DNA of 37,655 nucleotides from Planctomycetaceae bacterium (lineage in GTDB: Bacteria; Planctomycetota; Planctomycetia; Pirellulales; Pirellulaceae): NCBI GenBank assembly GCA_002862205.1, contig PKCN01000059.1, positions 1-37,655 of the forward strand. The letters run 5' to 3'. The translations under genes were made by a program, and so were the position numbers. The notes below the pieces were generated by a model that was not told the origin of the DNA, did no database searches, and was given only the letters and a program-made list of their open reading frames with translations. Of this stretch, positions 36,085 through 37,655 are shown in pieces; position 1 is the first letter of the stretch; every line of letters starts with the position of its first letter.

Positions 36085-37325
36085 GATTTCTGCACCAAAT
36101 TCGGCTTTCCGCCACGGAGCAATTCAACACCCAGCAGGGTTGCTTGGTCGAGCACATCCATTCGCTCCGAGCCAGCGATTTCCGCCAGCAGCGTCGTTGT
36201 TGTGCTGTTGAGACCCGAGTGTTCTTCGGTCGTTGGCATGAGATTCAAATCACGCCCATCCAGTTTTCGCTGTTTTGCAGAGGCACGAAGAAAGTCGCCG
36301 AGAATGGTGTCTTCGTCGTTCCAGGAGGTTGGGTATTGTCGTGGTGGGCGGATTATCAAAGTGGTGGTCCAAGCAGATGGATTACCATGACCGTATTCCC
36401 GTCGGACCCATTGCAGTAATTCTTCGACATCACCCACTGAGGTCAGCGTTTCGCCAGACGCTACGGAAATGTCCCAGCCAATCAACAGGTGACGGCCGCC
36501 GTTCTCGTGCTGCAGACGTGCAATGCGTTCACCCAGCAAATTACGGATGCCACCCACAGCCGTGATTTCAGCTGCGTCCAGCTCAACATGACAGTAACGA
36601 AAAACATCTGACTCAACAGTGTGCACTCGTGTCGTCCCGTCTCCATCGACGTCGACGGATGAATATCCATGGGCTCCACACTCTGACAGTGATCTGCCCT
36701 GAGGGGTTCCACAGTAAACGGCTGCTGCGTCGGCACCACCGTCGATTTCCGTGCGATTGTGTTTCCCCCCCAATGCCCAGTAATCAAAGCGTCCTTCAGC
36801 AAGCGCATCGGCGTCTGCTGCACCGTAACCAACCGCAACGGTGTAATCTTCCGTGGGGTCGATGCGATAGCTGGGAACATGCAGTACCTGTTGCCCATCG
36901 CTGCTGCGGCCTACCACCGTGCAGATGGAACGTCCGCCACGCTGAACCGGGATCACGCTCGTGCGATTTTTCGGAAACAAGGTGACGTTGGGTGGTAATG
37001 GCACCGACTCCGGCCACTTCTGAGGATCATCAGTCAAGCCTGCTGACCAAAAAACGGGTGTCTTTTTCCTGTGCAGCTGCTCAAAATAATCCAACAGCAT
37101 CGACATGCCATGTGGACCCGCTGCTTGCGGATTCAGAAGATCGCCCGACAGAACCAGAAAATCAATGTTGTCTGCTAGGGCTGCTTCGAAAACGGCACGA
37201 GCCGCTTGACGCGGTGCCTCGGCCATGACCTCACGTAGGTGAGGAGGCAGTGAATCCAGATCGCCCAAAGGCGTTTCCAGATGAAAGTCACTTGCATGTA
37301 TGAATCGGAACGACTCGCCTGGCAT
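36081..37325 (-). CDS. SbcD/YhaO-like metallophosphoesterase with degenerate metal-binding motifs
   Basis: 414 residues from the ATG at 37325, chosen because GGAGG lies 7 nt upstream; the frame is open to 37445. Motif I is intact (HASDFHLETPLGD; Asp13, His15) and motif II partly so (LVLSGDLLNPQ; Asp62). Motif III, normally GNHD or GNHE, reads WSAGLTDDPQKWP (96-99), so Asn and His are missing. Motif IV, normally LHG or LHT, reads VAVGYGAAD. The final GHxH reads YWALGGKHNR (one His kept). The domain order and the CGTPQGRS segment match YhaO/SbcD proteins, which form nuclease complexes with a Rad50-like ATPase. Here the ATPase gene overlaps by 4 bp (ATGA). The loss of ligands suggests an inactive or altered phosphoesterase acting as a partner subunit. 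Confidence 0.85.
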   Translation of the reverse strand: MPGESFRFIHASDFHLETPLGDLDSLPPHLREVMAEAPRQAARAVFEAALADNIDFLVLSGDLLNPQAAGPHGMSMLLDYFEQLHRKKTPVFWSAGLTDDPQKWPESVPLPPNVTLFPKNRTSVIPVQRGGRSICTVVGRSSDGQQVLHVPSYRIDPTEDYTVAVGYGAADADALAEGRFDYWALGGKHNRTEIDGGADAAAVYCGTPQGRSLSECGAHGYSSVDVDGDGTTRVHTVESDVFRYCHVELDAAEITAVGGIRNLLGERIARLQHENGGRHLLIGWDISVASGETLTSVGDVEELLQWVRREYGHGNPSAWTTTLIIRPPRQYPTSWNDEDTILGDFLRASAKQRKLDGRDLNLMPTTEEHSGLNSTTTTLLAEIAGSERMDVLDQATLLGVELLRGGKPNLVQKS

Positions 37326-37561
37326 TGGTTCCCTCCCTGCGGTCCTATTGCCGAACACCTGTCTCCGCTCAAGTCTCTTCAGGCTTGTCTTTTCAAACTC
37401 ACCTCTTAAGACTTGTTCTATGCGATTGATGCGTTGATCGATCAACCTTGAACACTGTCACCTCGTGTGACTTTGAATTCAAGCAAGCCGCTTCCCGGCT
37501 ACATAGACAGCAGAGTTTAATGAAAATTCGGATTTCAGGCCAAGTCAGATTTTTTTGGCGG

Positions 37562-37574
37562 TTGGAATGGCCAA
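37562..37574. promoter_or_regulatory. Operator-like inverted repeat TTGG-N5-CCAA
   Basis: TTGGAATGGCCAA at 37562-37574 is a short inverted repeat with the same 13-bp length and the same TTGG/CCAA ends as the two perfect palindromes at 37611 and 37632. The three may be sites for one regulator. Confidence 0.35.
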
Positions 37575-37610
37575 CACAAACATCCCTGTTTTGCTATCAA
37601 CTGCTGTCAG

Positions 37611-37652
37611 TTGGGTATCCCAAGAGGGCGGTTGGGTATCCCAAGAGGGCGG
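37611..37652. repeat. Two perfect 21-bp repeats, each holding a palindrome
   Basis: Units 37611-37631 and 37632-37652 are identical, and TTG at 37653-37655 begins a possible third copy cut by the window edge. Each contains the palindrome TTGGGTATCCCAA. The 330 bases from 37326 to the window end, upstream of the phosphoesterase gene, hold no supported gene. Confidence 0.93.
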
Positions 37653-37655
37653 TTG

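Noticed and set aside
1-37655. tRNA, rRNA, insertion sequence or prophage genes
   Set aside because: No cloverleaf-like segment, rRNA core sequence, transposase or integrase was recognised by eye; a covariance-model scan would be needed to exclude a small RNA.

Overview
The window is chromosomal DNA of a member of the Planctomycetota. The case rests on gene families that are typical of, or greatly expanded in, that phylum: the heme-binding DUF1549/DUF1553 (PSCyt/PSD1) proteins, their DUF1501 partners, a DUF1592-type/DUF1552 pair, a FecR-LamG protein behind a small ECF sigma factor, a BBP7-like outer-membrane barrel, a GYF (DUF4339) gene remnant and a secreted sulfatase. No rRNA, tRNA, integrase, transposase or CRISPR array was seen, so this reads as ordinary chromosome with a locally decaying segment.

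Layout. 1-4.2 kb (minus): the possible start of a gene running off the left edge, a BBP7-like barrel protein, and a very long low-complexity exported protein ending in a pilus-assembly/secretin N-domain. 4.4-8 kb: a TrmH/SpoU RNA methyltransferase (minus), diverging across a three-copy 22-bp repeat from a GNAT-like protein and a beta-ketoacyl synthase homologue without its nucleophilic cysteine (plus). 8.1-14.7 kb (plus): a compact set of ECF sigma factor, FecR-LamG membrane protein, DUF1549/DUF1553 heme protein and DUF1501 protein. 14.75-18.1 kb (minus): quinone-reductase-like MDR enzyme, anti-sigma-like membrane protein and a second ECF sigma factor. 18.2-23.6 kb (minus): DUF1501, a 1102-residue DUF1549/DUF1553 protein with an inserted ConA-like domain and coiled coil, and a cupin. 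23.9-30 kb (plus): LamG-DUF1592-type heme protein, DUF1552 protein and sulfatase. 30-31.5 kb: a GYF-domain gene broken by frame changes, surrounded by short tandem duplications including ten perfect-length 23-bp units. 31.4-37.3 kb (minus): a DUF4332 protein, a YhaN/SbcC-like ATPase and a metallophosphoesterase-like partner whose 3' end overlaps the ATPase start.

How the genes fit together. Three exported heme-protein/partner pairs lie within 20 kb (10458-14691, 18248-23073, 23891-28183). Each pair couples a CxxCH protein to a DUF1501 or DUF1552 protein, two of the heme proteins carry a ConA/LamG-like domain, and one pair is led by its own sigma factor and FecR-LamG protein. With the adjacent sulfatase this suggests extracytoplasmic processing of polysaccharides or other complex organic matter, but the biochemical role of these DUF families is not established and that reading is inference.

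The most unusual points are: the cysteine-less ketosynthase; the SbcCD/YhaNO-like pair with intact ATPase motifs but degraded metal-binding motifs in the phosphoesterase; the start region of the DUF1552 gene, expanded into four in-frame 15-bp units that each carry an ATG and an Arg-Arg pair; the GYF pseudogene in a dense cluster of slippage-type duplications; and two identical palindromic sites exactly 21 bp apart at the right edge.
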